Assembly (NCBI RefSeq): GCF_011684115.1
Contig: NZ_JAADJV010000002.1
Span: 626,316 to 690,315, forward strand
DNA from: Rahnella aceris
Lineage (GTDB): Bacteria; Pseudomonadota; Gammaproteobacteria; Enterobacterales; Enterobacteriaceae
DNA: 64,000 nucleotides
Reading direction: 5' to 3'
Part shown: positions 39,776-49,581 of the stretch, one piece after another
Layout of the letters: each line of letters opens with the position of its first letter
Position numbering within the stretch: position 1 is the stretch's first letter
Made by a program: the position numbers and the translations under genes
Notes under the pieces: model-generated
Seen by the model: only the letters and a program-made list of their open reading frames with translations
The model's database searches: none
Told to the model about the DNA's origin: nothing

Positions 39776-39809
39776 AAAAAAGGGCCAGCCGGTGAAGGCT
39801 AACCCTTTT
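39776..39809 (-). terminator. Probable pgi terminator
   Basis: AAAAGGG-CC-AGCC pairs with GGCT-AA-CCCTTTT (one 2-nt internal mismatch) around a 6-base loop, with six Ts on the minus strand. It lies beyond the ERIC element that follows pgi. Confidence 0.65.
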
Positions 39810-39830
39810 ATTGAGAAATATTTCGACCTG

Positions 39831-39955
39831 TCCCTCTAAATCATTCGGGCTGGATCAAGGCGGCAAGGGAACGAAGCCCCGGGAGCTTACATAAGTAAGT
39901 GACCGGGGTGAGTTCACGCAGCCAACGCTGAAACAGTCTGAAGGATGACGAGGGA
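39831..39955 (-). repeat. ERIC element at the end of pgi
   Basis: 125 bp with ends TCCCT/AGGGA. It contains CAAGGCGGCAAGGGAACGAA, CCCCGGGAGCTTACATAAGT, AAGTGACCGGGGTGAG and GCAGCCAACGC, close to the ERIC consensus. It ends immediately before the pgi stop codon. Confidence 0.92.
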
Positions 39956-41602
39956 TTAGCGCCAGTTTTTGAAGCGGTTAATTAAACCGTTCGTGGAACT
40001 GTCGTGGCCTGTCACTTCTGAGCTACCTTCCAGTTCTGGCAGGATACGGTTTGCCAGCTGTTTGCCCAGTTCTACGCCCCATTGGTCGAAGGTGTAGATG
40101 TTCAGGATCACGCCCTGGGTGAAGATTTTGTGTTCATACATTGCGATCAACGCACCCAGGCTATAAGGCGTGATTTCACGCAGCAGGATGGAGTTGGTCG
40201 GACGGTTCCCTTCGAACACTTTGAACGGCGCAACGTGTTTAACGTCTTCTGGTTTTTTACCCTGATCGGCGAATTCTTTCTCGACAACATCCAGAGATTT
40301 ACCGAATGCCAGCGCTTCGGTCTGGGCGAAGAAGTTAGACAACAGTTTCGCGTGGTGATCGCTCAGCGGGTTATGGCTGATGGCCGGTGCGATGAAGTCA
40401 CAAGGGATGATTTTAGTCCCCTGGTGAATCAGCTGATAGAACGCGTGCTGACCGTTAGTGCCCGGTTCGCCCCAGATGATCGGGCCAGTCTGGTAATCCA
40501 CCGGGTTGCCGTTACGGTCAACGAACTTACCGTTAGATTCCATGTTGCCTTGCTGGAAGTAAGCGGCAAAACGGTGCATGTACTGGTCGTATGGCAGGAT
40601 AGCTTCGGTTTCGGTGCCGTAGAAATCGTTGTACCAGATGCCGATCAGCGCCAGCAGTACCGGCAGGTTTTTCTCAGCCGGCGTATTCGCGAAGTGTTTA
40701 TCCATCGCGTGCGCACCGCTCAGCAGTTGTTCGAAGTTATCGAAACCTACAGACAGCGCGATAGACAGACCGATTGCGGACCACAGAGAGTAACGGCCAC
40801 CGACCCAGTCCCAGAATTCGAACATGTTGTCGGTGTCGATACCAAACTCGCTCACCGCTTTACCGTTGGTGGACAGCGCCGCGAAGTGTTTCGCCACGTG
40901 TTGGTTATCGCCAGCGGTTTTCAGGAACCAGTCACGCGCGCTGTGGGCGTTGGTCATGGTTTCCTGCGTGGTGAAGGTTTTTGATGCAACCAGGAACAGC
41001 GTGGTTTCCGGAGACAAATCTTTCAGCGTTTCAGCGATATGCGTGCCGTCAACGTTGGAGACGAAATGCATATTCAGGTGGTTTTTGTACGGACGCAGCG
41101 CTTCAGTGACCATGAACGGACCGAGGTCTGAACCGCCGATACCGATGTTCACCACGTCGGTGATGGCTTTGCCGGTATAACCTTTCCATTCGCCACCGAT
41201 AACACGTTCGGTGAAGCCTTTGATTTTCGCCAGAACTGCATTCACTTCCGGCATCACATCTTTGCCGTCCACGACGATTGGCGTGTTGCTGCGGTTACGC
41301 AGTGCAACGTGCAGAACAGCACGGTCTTCGGTGCGGTTGATCTTCTCGCCAGAGAACATCGATTTGATTGCGCCCTGAAGGTCAGTCTCTTTCGCCAGCG
41401 CCTGCAGCTTATCCAGCGTCTCTGCGGTGATGCGGTTTTTGGAGAAATCGACCAGCATCTGGTCTTCAAACGTGGCAGAGAATTTGGAGAAACGATCACC
41501 ATCTTCAGCAAACAGATGGCTAATCTGCACATCTTTCATCTTGTCGAAATGCTGCTGCAGGGCTTGCCAGGCAGCGGTCTGAGTTGGATTGATATTTTTC
41601 AT
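39956..41602 (-). CDS. pgi: Glucose-6-phosphate isomerase
   Basis: Interconverts glucose 6-phosphate and fructose 6-phosphate. 548 aa (E. coli 549). Seen: signature segments [16 protein letters not shown], the catalytic-Glu region [20 protein letters not shown] with the conserved His, [15 protein letters not shown] and [15 protein letters not shown] with the catalytic Lys. Divergent from lysC. Its stop codon directly abuts an ERIC element. Confidence 0.99.
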   Translation of the reverse strand: MKNINPTQTAAWQALQQHFDKMKDVQISHLFAEDGDRFSKFSATFEDQMLVDFSKNRITAETLDKLQALAKETDLQGAIKSMFSGEKINRTEDRAVLHVALRNRSNTPIVVDGKDVMPEVNAVLAKIKGFTERVIGGEWKGYTGKAITDVVNIGIGGSDLGPFMVTEALRPYKNHLNMHFVSNVDGTHIAETLKDLSPETTLFLVASKTFTTQETMTNAHSARDWFLKTAGDNQHVAKHFAALSTNGKAVSEFGIDTDNMFEFWDWVGGRYSLWSAIGLSIALSVGFDNFEQLLSGAHAMDKHFANTPAEKNLPVLLALIGIWYNDFYGTETEAILPYDQYMHRFAAYFQQGNMESNGKFVDRNGNPVDYQTGPIIWGEPGTNGQHAFYQLIHQGTKIIPCDFIAPAISHNPLSDHHAKLLSNFFAQTEALAFGKSLDVVEKEFADQGKKPEDVKHVAPFKVFEGNRPTNSILLREITPYSLGALIAMYEHKIFTQGVILNIYTFDQWGVELGKQLANRILPELEGSSEVTGHDSSTNGLINRFKNWR

Positions 41603-41773
41603 AGCAATGCTCTTAGGCTGAGAATAAATATGAGGTAACTGTCCCGATTGTAGCCTGAAGTTCCCGGGAAGAGATGCCTTTTCTTGCGATAGGTTAGATC
41701 TGCTTAATCACAATGACAGAGAACAATATTAGATGAGAATCGCTCAAAATGTGGCGCATGCATTGCCTGACCG

Positions 41774-41802
41774 TTGACAGACGGGCGATAAACGGCTATT
41801 CC
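41774..41802 (+). promoter_or_regulatory. Promoter of the lysC leader
   Basis: A consensus -35 TTGACA (41774-41779) stands 17 bp before TATTCC (41797-41802), a weak -10. Transcription from here would begin just upstream of the aptamer. Confidence 0.6.
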
Positions 41803-41834
41803 TAAGCGCCTAACTCGCGCGCTCGATGCGCGAG

Positions 41835-42016
41835 CCAGAAGAGGCGCGTCGCCCAGGCAGTGTATCGGAGGAGCCGAAATCCTACGAAGATACATCAGGG
41901 GGAGCGGCGCCGAGATCATAAGCCCGCGGCAGGCAAATGATCGACTACAGGGGCTGAATCCCCTGGGTTGTCACCGGAACACCCAACAGGGTGTCGGCTA
42001 GGTGGGGCGCTTCTGG
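41835..42016 (+). ncRNA. Lysine riboswitch (L box)
   Basis: The aptamer is closed by P1, CCAGAAG (41835-41841) with CTTCTGG (42010-42016). Inside are the conserved AGAGGCGCGT, GGAGGAGCC and GGGGCTGAATCCCCTGGG / TTGTCACC blocks, matching the E. coli lysC leader as I know it. A GC-rich hairpin (41814-41834) precedes it. The 110 nt to the lysC start form the expression platform; in E. coli lysine binding hides the Shine-Dalgarno and exposes RNase E sites. The rest of the 524-bp pgi-lysC gap holds only promoters. Confidence 0.93.
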
Positions 42017-42126
42017 GTGTATCGTAGTATCTCTACGCCTGCTCCCGTTTCCCGCTCTTCCCTTTGTGCCAATTCTTATGGAATCGATGGCCGTCATGAT
42101 ATGGCGACCCGGACACGAGGTTTTAC

Positions 42127-43515
42127 ATGAATCACGCAGTATCCCGCAACGCCAGCCAGCAGCCTTTGGGCAATGTCATCGTCGCCAAATTCGGCGGTAC
42201 CAGCGTGGCGGATTTCGACGCAATGAACCGCAGCGCGGATATCGTGCTGTCGCGCCCTGAAGTGCGTCTGGTTGTTCTCTCCGCCTCTGCGGGCGTCACC
42301 AATTTATTAGTTGAGCTGGCAGAAGGTAAAGAAACCGAACGCCGGGTGTTCCTGCTTGATGAAATTCGCCGCATCCAGAGCGCCATTATCGATCGCCTCG
42401 ATAATCCCACCGTGATCCGCGAAGAAATCGGCCGCATGCTGGAAAATATCGCCATGCTGTCAGAAGCGGCGAGCCTTGCGACCTCTACCGCGCTGACCGA
42501 CGAACTGGTGAGCCATGGCGAACTGATGTCCACCCTGCTGTTTGTTGAAATCATCCGCCAGCGCAACGTGCCAGTGGAATGGTTCGACGTACGTAAAATC
42601 ATGCGTACCAACGATCGCTTTGGGCGCGCGGAGCCGGATACGCAGGTATTAAGCGAGTTAACCGTTCAGCAGCTACAACCGCGCTTGCAGGACGCCCTGG
42701 TAATCACACAAGGTTTTATCGGCTCAGAAGGCAAAGGCCGCACCACGACGCTTGGCCGTGGCGGCAGCGATTACACCGCCGCATTGTTGGGTGAAGCGCT
42801 GAGCGTTTCCCGTGTGGATATCTGGACTGACGTCCCGGGGATTTATACCACCGACCCGCGTCTGGTGCCGGCGGCAAAACGTATTGACCGCATTGCGTTT
42901 GAAGAAGCCGCTGAAATGGCGACATTTGGTGCCAAAGTTCTGCATCCAGCCACTCTGCTGCCCGCGGTGCGTCGCGGTATCCCGGTGTTTGTAGGCTCGA
43001 GCAAAGACCCGTCAGGCGGCGGCACCTTAGTGTGTGATACCAGCGATAATCCGCCGCTGTTCCGCGCGATAGCCCTGCGCCGCAGACAAACGCTGGTCAC
43101 GCTGCACAGCCTGAGCATGCTCCATTCACGCGGTTTCCTCGCCGAAGTGTTTGGCATTCTGGCACGCCACAGTATCTCTGTGGATCTGATCACCACATCC
43201 GAAGTCAGCGTCGCGCTGACGCTGGATACCACCGGTTCCACATCCTCAGGCGACAGCCTGCTGACCACCTCACTGCTGACAGAATTATCCTCACTGTGCC
43301 GCGTGGAAGTGGAAGAAAATCTGGCGCTGATTGCGATTATCGGCAACAAACTGTCCCAGGCCTGTGGCGTCGGCAAAGAAGTGTTCGGCGTGCTGGACCC
43401 GTTCAATATCCGCATGATTTGCTACGGCGCAAGCAGCTACAACCTGTGCTTCCTGGTGCCGGGCAACGATGCCGATCAGGTCGTTAAAACTCTACACCGC
43501 AACCTGTTCGAATAA
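42127..43515 (+). CDS. lysC: Lysine-sensitive aspartokinase III
   Basis: Phosphorylates aspartate in the first step of lysine, threonine and methionine synthesis. 462 aa (E. coli 449, the extra residues at the N-terminus). Seen: kinase motif KFGGTSVADFDAMNRSADI, GRGGSDYTAALL, VDIWTDVPGIYTTDPR, then two ACT domains (TLHSLSMLHSRGFLAEVFGI, CRVEVEENLALIAIIG) that bind lysine for feedback inhibition. ACACGAGGT precedes the ATG at the same spacing as in E. coli. Controlled by the upstream lysine riboswitch. Confidence 0.97.
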   Translation: MNHAVSRNASQQPLGNVIVAKFGGTSVADFDAMNRSADIVLSRPEVRLVVLSASAGVTNLLVELAEGKETERRVFLLDEIRRIQSAIIDRLDNPTVIREEIGRMLENIAMLSEAASLATSTALTDELVSHGELMSTLLFVEIIRQRNVPVEWFDVRKIMRTNDRFGRAEPDTQVLSELTVQQLQPRLQDALVITQGFIGSEGKGRTTTLGRGGSDYTAALLGEALSVSRVDIWTDVPGIYTTDPRLVPAAKRIDRIAFEEAAEMATFGAKVLHPATLLPAVRRGIPVFVGSSKDPSGGGTLVCDTSDNPPLFRAIALRRRQTLVTLHSLSMLHSRGFLAEVFGILARHSISVDLITTSEVSVALTLDTTGSTSSGDSLLTTSLLTELSSLCRVEVEENLALIAIIGNKLSQACGVGKEVFGVLDPFNIRMICYGASSYNLCFLVPGNDADQVVKTLHRNLFE

Positions 43516-43535
43516 TGACGGGCGCGGTATGTGAG

Positions 43536-43565
43536 AAGACCGGGCCATGTGCCCGGTCTTTTTTT
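43536..43565 (+). terminator. Terminator after lysC
   Basis: A 10-bp stem AAGACCGGGC / GCCCGGTCTT with a CATGT loop, followed by seven Ts. Confidence 0.92.
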
Positions 43566-43605
43566 GTCTGTACTTTTGCAAACAACAAAGACAAGGATCA
43601 CCTCA

Positions 43606-44523
43606 ATGTTAGCCAAAATAACCCGCCTGTTCCCGTTGTGGGCCGTGCTGTTATCCGTCGCGGCCTATTACTCGCCCGGTACGTTCACGCCGATCGGCCC
43701 GCATGTTTCTACCCTGCTGATGCTGATTATGTTCGCGATGGGTGTCACTCTCGAATTCGGTGATTTCAAACGCGTGCTTTCCCGACCTGGCCCGGTTGCT
43801 GCCGCCACGTTCCTGCATTATCTGATCATGCCGCTGGCGGCGTGGGTGCTGGCAAAACTGTTCCATATGCCGGCAGATTTATCGGCGGGAATGATTCTGG
43901 TGGGCAGCGTTGCCAGCGGTACAGCCTCTAACGTGATGATTTATCTTGCGAAAGGAGATGTCGCGCTTTCCGTGACGATTTCAGCAGTTTCCACGCTGGT
44001 GGGGGTTTTCGCCACGCCACTGCTGACGCGTCTGTATGTCGATACGCACATTAAAGTGGATGTGGAAGGCATGCTGTTAAGCATTTTGCAGATCGTCGTC
44101 ATCCCGATTTTAGCCGGTCTGATTATTCATCATCTGTTCACGAAAACCGTGAAACGTATCGAACCGCTGCTGCCGCTTTTCTCAATGGCATGCATTGTCG
44201 CCATTATCAGCGCCGTCGTGGCGGGCAGTCAGGGCTTTATCGGTTCGGTGGGATTGATCGTGATTGTGGCGGTTATTCTGCACAACGGCATAGGCTTACT
44301 GAGCGGTTACTGGGGCGGGAAACTGTTTGGCTTTGACGAAACCACCTGCCGCACGCTGGCGATGGAAGTCGGGATGCAGAACTCAGGTTTAGCGGCGACG
44401 CTGGGGAAAATCTATTTCACCCCGCTGGCCGCACTGCCGGGCGCATTGTTCTCGGTATGGCACAATCTGTCAGGTTCTTTGCTGGCCGGTTACTGGTCCG
44501 GTAAGCCGGTCAAAAAAGACTGA
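43606..44523 (+). CDS. panS: BASS-family transporter, PanS-type (ketopantoate/pantoate/pantothenate)
   Basis: 305 aa with nine or ten transmembrane segments of the bile acid:sodium symporter family. Seen: [40 protein letters not shown] and [18 protein letters not shown], the family's substrate- and sodium-site regions. Known: the Salmonella member PanS brings in ketopantoate, pantoate and pantothenate; assignment here rests on family resemblance and is not proven. Start at the ATG with AAGGA nine bases upstream; the frame begins 25 codons earlier inside the lysC terminator, which argues against the longer form. Confidence 0.75.
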   Translation: MLAKITRLFPLWAVLLSVAAYYSPGTFTPIGPHVSTLLMLIMFAMGVTLEFGDFKRVLSRPGPVAAATFLHYLIMPLAAWVLAKLFHMPADLSAGMILVGSVASGTASNVMIYLAKGDVALSVTISAVSTLVGVFATPLLTRLYVDTHIKVDVEGMLLSILQIVVIPILAGLIIHHLFTKTVKRIEPLLPLFSMACIVAIISAVVAGSQGFIGSVGLIVIVAVILHNGIGLLSGYWGGKLFGFDETTCRTLAMEVGMQNSGLAATLGKIYFTPLAALPGALFSVWHNLSGSLLAGYWSGKPVKKD

Positions 44524-44551
44524 TTTCCAGACGAAAAAGAAGATGAAAAAG

Positions 44552-44579
44552 AAACGGGCGCCTTCCTCAGCGCCCGTTT
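44552..44579. terminator. Terminator between panS and yjbB
   Basis: A 10-bp stem AAACGGGCGC / GCGCCCGTTT with an 8-base loop, T-run on the plus strand and A-rich upstream, so usable for both converging units. Confidence 0.88.
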
Positions 44580-44588
44580 TGATTCGTC

Positions 44589-46241
44589 CTACACCCGTTG
44601 CACATCATCATTCGGTTCGCGCTGCTCATCTTCCTGCTCATCCTGATCCAGCACGTTATAGGCCACTGCACAGAACAGTGAGTTCAGACGTTTCATATCC
44701 CCCAGCAACCCGAGGTGCAGCGAGCTGGTTTCGATACTCTGCACATTATGCTGATGCAGGCGATCGACGTGCGCATGCGCATAACGGCGGTCGAGAATGC
44801 GGAAACGGTGTTTGGAGCGGCGCAGACGGCGCGCACTGGTCAGATCGTTCGACAGGAAAACGCCCAGACTCAGGCGCAGGTTATCCTGCAATTTCTCATG
44901 TAAGGCATCCAGCTCCACCAGTCCTTCCGGCGAGAACGCGCGTCGGGTAGCGTGGGATTTGGCGGTGATATCGCCGGTCATGCGCTCGATAATGTCACCG
45001 GCCTGTTCGAGGTTCAGCGCCATTTCGATGATTTCAGCCCAGCGGCGGGAATCATCTTCGCCAAGTCCTTCCTTGTTGATTTGCGCCAGATACAGCTTGA
45101 TGGCGGTATAGAGCACATCAACGTCATCGTCGAGACGCCGCACTTCGCGATCCTGTGCCAGTTTACCGTGCATCACTTCCCGGTTGAGGATCAGCATATG
45201 TTCGACCACGTCGCCCATGCGCAAGGTTTCACGGGCGGCATTGGCCAGCGCCAGCGTCGGGGTATCAATTGCGCTGACATCCAGATGGCGCGGACGCAGA
45301 CGGGGATCATCTTCAGGCACATCGGCAATCATCATCTCGCAAACCTTCGCCATCGGCGCCGTCAGCGGCACCATCGCCAGACAACGGATCAGGTTGTAGA
45401 ACATGTGGAAGTAGATCACCAGTTCTTCATCCGGAATGCCAAGCCGCGCCAGTTGCGTCGACAACAGTCCGACAAACGGCAGCACAATCACCAAACCAAT
45501 CAGTTTAAACAGCGTACTGCCGAGCGCCACGCGGCGACCGGCGGCATTCATTTTACTGGCGTTAATCATCGCCAGCAGCCCGCTGCCGAGGTTGGCACCG
45601 ATGACCAGACAAAGTGACACTTTAAGCGAAATCACGCCGGTCGCGGCAAGGGTTGCCGTCAGCAACACCGCCGCCAGACTGGAATAACTGATGATGGCAA
45701 ACACTGCGCCGGTCAGGGCATCGAGCAGCACATCACCGGTCAGGGACGAGAATAAAACTTTAACGCCGGAGGCCTGCATGATCGGCGTCGCGGCGCCCAC
45801 AATCAGCTCCAGCGCCAGTAAAATCAGCCCCAGCCCGATACCGACACGGCCCATTTGCCCCGCGCGGGTCTGTTTACGGCTGAGGAAGAACGCGACACCG
45901 ACGAAAATCAGCAGCGGAGAAAGCCAGGAGAGATCGAAGGTCAGGATACGCGCCATCACGGCGGTCCCGACATCTGCACCGAGAATAATCACCAGTGCCG
46001 GAGCCAGGGCTACCAGCCCCTGCGATACAAACGACGTGACCAGCAGCGCGGTAGCATTACTGCTTTGCACCAGCGCAGTAACGCCAATGCCCGCCACAAA
46101 CGCCAGCGGTTTTTTCTCGACACTGTTACTCAGAACACGGCGCAGATTGGCGCCAAAGACACGCATGATGCCGGTACGCACGATGTGCGTACCCCATACG
46201 AGCAGAGAAATAGCAGACAACAAATGCAAAAGGGTTAACAC
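44589..46241 (-). CDS. yjbB: Na/Pi-cotransporter-family phosphate exporter YjbB
   Basis: 550 aa. Seen: an N-terminal NptA/PNaS membrane half with two inverted QSSNAT-type repeats (GVTALVQSSNATALLVTSFV and GAVFAIISYSSLAAVLL) and a C-terminal PhoU-like helical half (about 330-530). Known: E. coli YjbB exports excess phosphate. The start is a GTG with GGAG upstream. It lies only 15 bp behind the HAD phosphatase gene on the same strand, so here it is probably the last gene of the ABC/phosphatase operon, which gives its phosphate-export role a direct rationale. Confidence 0.92.
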   Translation of the reverse strand: MLTLLHLLSAISLLVWGTHIVRTGIMRVFGANLRRVLSNSVEKKPLAFVAGIGVTALVQSSNATALLVTSFVSQGLVALAPALVIILGADVGTAVMARILTFDLSWLSPLLIFVGVAFFLSRKQTRAGQMGRVGIGLGLILLALELIVGAATPIMQASGVKVLFSSLTGDVLLDALTGAVFAIISYSSLAAVLLTATLAATGVISLKVSLCLVIGANLGSGLLAMINASKMNAAGRRVALGSTLFKLIGLVIVLPFVGLLSTQLARLGIPDEELVIYFHMFYNLIRCLAMVPLTAPMAKVCEMMIADVPEDDPRLRPRHLDVSAIDTPTLALANAARETLRMGDVVEHMLILNREVMHGKLAQDREVRRLDDDVDVLYTAIKLYLAQINKEGLGEDDSRRWAEIIEMALNLEQAGDIIERMTGDITAKSHATRRAFSPEGLVELDALHEKLQDNLRLSLGVFLSNDLTSARRLRRSKHRFRILDRRYAHAHVDRLHQHNVQSIETSSLHLGLLGDMKRLNSLFCAVAYNVLDQDEQEDEQREPNDDVQRV

Positions 46242-46256
46242 GAAAGAACAGCTCCA

Positions 46257-46913
46257 TTAACGCCAGGCATAGACCGGCCATCCTGCCTGCCGGGCGTGCT
46301 GGAGCAGGATAGCGTCTGGATTCACCGCCACCGGCTGGCCCACGCGGGTCAGCAACGGCAGATCATTATGGGAATCAGAATAAAAACTGGCTGATTGCAA
46401 AAGGGATGCGTCCTGATTGATGAGCTCCAGCAACCGCGAGACTTTTCCCTCGCGATAGGTCATCGTCCCTCGTGTGGCGCCGGTAAAACGCCCGTCTTTC
46501 ATTTCAACACCAATCGCCAGCGTTTCATCAACACCGAGAAAACGGGCAATCGGCTGCACCAGATGTTCACCGGACGCGGAAATAATTACCGTCCGGTCGC
46601 CCTGTGCACGGTGAGCAGCCAGACACTCACGCGCCTGCGTGTAAACACGCGGGGCAATCACATCCTGAATATAATTCGCGACCATCGCCGCGACATCACG
46701 TTGACTGCGGCCGGACAGCGGCACCAAAGTACAACGCATGTACTCCTGCATATCCATCTGACCGATAGCATATTGCTGCATCAGCGCGGCATCTTGTTGC
46801 AGAAAAGCCTGCTCATCGGCCACCCAGCCATTTGCCACCATGTAGGCTGACCACAAACTCGAACAGTCGCCGCTAATCAGGGTTTCATCGAGATCAAACA
46901 GCGCCAGTTTCAT
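46257..46913 (-). CDS. HAD-IB family phosphatase
   Basis: 218 aa, cytoplasmic. Seen: motif I LFDLDETLISGD (D6 and D8), motif II IISASGEHLV, a Lys in YREGKVSRL, and motif IV YSDSHNDLPLL, the pattern of SerB/PgpC-like HAD subfamily IB phosphatases. Known: members dephosphorylate phosphoserine, lipid or small organic phosphates. The start overlaps the ATPase stop by 4 bp, so it is co-translated with an importer. Inferred: hydrolyses the imported phosphorylated compound or an intermediate. Substrate unknown. Confidence 0.85.
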   Translation of the reverse strand: MKLALFDLDETLISGDCSSLWSAYMVANGWVADEQAFLQQDAALMQQYAIGQMDMQEYMRCTLVPLSGRSQRDVAAMVANYIQDVIAPRVYTQARECLAAHRAQGDRTVIISASGEHLVQPIARFLGVDETLAIGVEMKDGRFTGATRGTMTYREGKVSRLLELINQDASLLQSASFYSDSHNDLPLLTRVGQPVAVNPDAILLQHARQAGWPVYAWR

Positions 46914-47902
46914 GCAACTTCCCGTAACGTAACAAGATCTAACTGTAGACCAATATCGCTGCCATCGGCGCGAAGTGAGGCCACAGAACGGTTTAAGACA
47001 TCCACAGAAAGCTCAACTCCGTGTGCTAAAACGCGATAACGCACGACGTTGCCAAGCAGACTGTGGCTGATAATTTTAGCCGGAATACCTTCAATCAGCT
47101 CGCATATTGTGACCGACTCCGGACGGATGGCGACACGGCCCGTGTAAGTTATGCCGGTCAGCGCCATCGCCTGTTCAGGGCTTAGCAGGTTGTAGCTGCC
47201 GATAAAGCCCGCAGCAAACGCATCCACCGGTTCAGTATACAGGGTTTCGGCATCGGCATTTTGGACGATTTGCCCTTTGTTCATCAGCACAATCCGGTCG
47301 GACATGGTCAGCGCTTCTTCCTGATCGTGGGTCACGAAAATCGCCGTCAGATTCATTTCACGCTGAATACGGCGGATTTGCTCACGCAGATGCTTACGGA
47401 TACGGGCATCGAGCGCGGAAAGGGGTTCGTCGAGCAGCAACAGGCGCGGCTGCGTAACCAGTGAACGCGCCAGTGCCACACGCTGACACTGACCACCGGA
47501 AAGCTGATGCGGATAACGTTTTGCGTAATCGTTCATTTCCACCAGTTCCAGTACTTCACCGACGCGCCGGTGCAGCTCTGAAGCCGGTATCTTTTGCATT
47601 TTCAGGCCGAACGCGACATTGGCTTCAACCGTCATATTAGGAAACAGCGCATAGCTCTGGAAGACCATGCCGATGCCGCGCTGTTGTGGCGGCAGCGGCA
47701 CAATATCCTGCCCCTGAATCAGAATTTTTCCGCTGTCGACGGAAGTCAGACCGGCCAGACAGCGCAGCAGCGTGGATTTTCCGCAGCCGCTTGGCCCCAG
47801 CAGTGTGACGAATTCTCCCTCTTCTGCTGAGAAATCGATGTTGTTGAAAATCTGCGTCGGACCGTAAGACTTGTTGAGTTGAGTAACCTGCAAATACGAC
47901 AT
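46910..47902 (-). CDS. ABC transporter ATP-binding protein (Fe3+/phosphonate/spermidine type)
   Basis: 330 aa. Seen: Walker A GPSGCGKSTLLRCLAG, Q-loop FQSYALFPNMTV, signature LSGGQCQRVALARSL, Walker B LLLLDEPLSALD, H-loop VTHDQEEALTMSD, and a C-terminal TOBE regulatory region (about 240-330). Known relatives are FbpC, PotA and the 2-aminoethylphosphonate ATPase PhnT. Separated by 2 bp from the permease upstream and overlapping the HAD gene downstream. It energises import of the operon's ligand. Confidence 0.9.
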   Translation of the reverse strand: MSYLQVTQLNKSYGPTQIFNNIDFSAEEGEFVTLLGPSGCGKSTLLRCLAGLTSVDSGKILIQGQDIVPLPPQQRGIGMVFQSYALFPNMTVEANVAFGLKMQKIPASELHRRVGEVLELVEMNDYAKRYPHQLSGGQCQRVALARSLVTQPRLLLLDEPLSALDARIRKHLREQIRRIQREMNLTAIFVTHDQEEALTMSDRIVLMNKGQIVQNADAETLYTEPVDAFAAGFIGSYNLLSPEQAMALTGITYTGRVAIRPESVTICELIEGIPAKIISHSLLGNVVRYRVLAHGVELSVDVLNRSVASLRADGSDIGLQLDLVTLREVA

Positions 47903-47904
47903 AA

Positions 47905-48690
47905 TCAGCTCTTTCCTTTGTTCAGCATGTTCGCCACCCAGGTGAAAATCAGGACGACCATGAAATAGGAGATGACCAATGCGCTGGTAAAATGGCCGCT
48001 GCCATTACGCATGTTATAGAGGTAAACCTGAACCGTTTCATAACGGCTGCCCGCCAGCAGATTGGCGAACACAAACTCCCCGATCAGGAAGGAAAACGAC
48101 AGCAGGACGGCAATCATTCCGCCTTTGCGTAAGTTAGGCAAAACCACCAGCAGCGCCGCTTTCCAGGTGCTGGCACCGAGCAGATGTGCAGCATCCATCA
48201 GGTCACGCAGGTTGATCGCCTGCATGTTGTTAGAAATAGCGCGATAGATAAACGGCAGCGCGATGGTGAAGTAACAGCCAATCAGGATCCACGGCGTACC
48301 GGTGAGCGCCAGCGGTTCAGCGGAATAGAGTTGCATCAGGCCCACCGATGACACCACCGGCGGCACGGCGAACGGCAGCAGGATCAGGATGTTCATCAGT
48401 GCATCGAGCTTAGGGAAATAGTAAGCAATCACAAACATTAGTGGCAGGATCAGCACCAGCGACAGAAAAAGTGTGCCGAAACACACCAGCAGCGAATGCC
48501 AGAGCGCAATCAGGAAGCGCGGATCGCTCCACAGTTCCACCAGCCATTTCAGCGTAAAGCCGCTCGGTAAAATGGTCGCCCCCCATTCCAGCACCAGCGC
48601 ATAGACCAGCGTCGCCAGCAGCGGCAACATCAGGACAATCAGTAAAATCCAGATCACCACACGGTGGTAAATTGCTTCAGACCGCGACAT
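47905..48690 (-). CDS. ABC transporter permease
   Basis: 261 aa, six transmembrane helices. Seen: VIWILLIVLMLPLLATLVYA at the N-terminus and the EAA loop LRDLMDAAHLLGASTWKAAL that docks on the ATPase. Binding-protein-dependent permease of the FbpB/PotC/PhnV type. 22 bp after the other permease gene; the pair would form the heterodimeric channel. Confidence 0.88.
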   Translation of the reverse strand: MSRSEAIYHRVVIWILLIVLMLPLLATLVYALVLEWGATILPSGFTLKWLVELWSDPRFLIALWHSLLVCFGTLFLSLVLILPLMFVIAYYFPKLDALMNILILLPFAVPPVVSSVGLMQLYSAEPLALTGTPWILIGCYFTIALPFIYRAISNNMQAINLRDLMDAAHLLGASTWKAALLVVLPNLRKGGMIAVLLSFSFLIGEFVFANLLAGSRYETVQVYLYNMRNGSGHFTSALVISYFMVVLIFTWVANMLNKGKS

Positions 48691-48712
48691 CTTACGTTCC
48701 TTTTTCTGCCCG

Positions 48713-49555
48713 TCAGCTGCGCTGACTGAGATAACTTTTACGCAATAACCACTGATGGATCAGCGTGATAAAGGCCATCAGCACCACCAGCAACATCGCC
48801 AGCGCGCTGCCCATATTCGGATCGAGAGAAATATCCCCCGAGACCAACGCCGCGATACGCACCGGCACCACGTTAAAGTTACCGGTGGTCAGCGCATACA
48901 CCGTGGCATACGCGCCAAGGGCATTGGCGAGCAAAATAACGAAGGTGCCGAGCAAGGCCGGGAACAGTACCGGAATACCGATATGACGCCAGTAACGCCA
49001 GCGTCCCGCGCCCAGCAAGGCCGCTGACTCGCGCCAGTCCTCCCGTAACGCATCAAATGCCGGATACATCAGCAACACGCCGAGCGGGATCTGGAAATAG
49101 GTATAGAGCACAATCAGGCCGTCTTTTGAATAGAGGTCGAAGTGTTCCATCAGGCCATATTTTTTCAGCAGCAGCGTCAGACAACCATTCAGGCCAAGCA
49201 GGATAACGAAGGCGAAGGCCAGCGGTACGCCCGCAAAGTTGCTGGTCATGTTAGTAAACGACATCACAAAGTCGTGCAGCTTTGTCGGGCCAAGCTGGCG
49301 AAGTGAGTAACTACCCACTAACGCAATAAGCAAACCGTATAAACTCGACCAGATGGAAATATCCAGTGAGAAACGCATAGCCTGTAAATAGAACGGTGAT
49401 GTCAGAATGTCGGTGTAATTGCCCAGTCCCCAGGCTTCATAGGTTTCGCTGTAAAAGCTGCTCACCGCAATCCATGTCAGCGGCGCCAGCTGAAAAGCGA
49501 TGAAAAACACCAGAAACGGCAGCATAAACAACGCCGCAATCCACTTAGCTTTCAT
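48713..49555 (-). CDS. ABC transporter permease
   Basis: 280 aa from the ATG preceded by GAGG at seven bases; the open frame begins 32 codons earlier inside the phosphatase gene and is not supported. Six transmembrane helices, with an EAA-like loop DWRESAALLGAGRWRYWRHI. FbpB/PotB/PhnU-type permease. 26 bp behind the phosphatase gene. Confidence 0.88.
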   Translation of the reverse strand: MKAKWIAALFMLPFLVFFIAFQLAPLTWIAVSSFYSETYEAWGLGNYTDILTSPFYLQAMRFSLDISIWSSLYGLLIALVGSYSLRQLGPTKLHDFVMSFTNMTSNFAGVPLAFAFVILLGLNGCLTLLLKKYGLMEHFDLYSKDGLIVLYTYFQIPLGVLLMYPAFDALREDWRESAALLGAGRWRYWRHIGIPVLFPALLGTFVILLANALGAYATVYALTTGNFNVVPVRIAALVSGDISLDPNMGSALAMLLVVLMAFITLIHQWLLRKSYLSQRS

Positions 49556-49581
49556 CGGGTATCCTCTAAAAGTGACGGGAT

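Noticed and set aside
40082..40984. 300-codon open frame antisense to pgi
   Set aside because: Codon-phase shadow of pgi; no ribosome-binding site and no recognisable protein.
41704..41919. 71-codon minus-strand frame upstream of lysC
   Set aside because: Lies in the lysC promoter and lysine riboswitch; structure explains the sequence.
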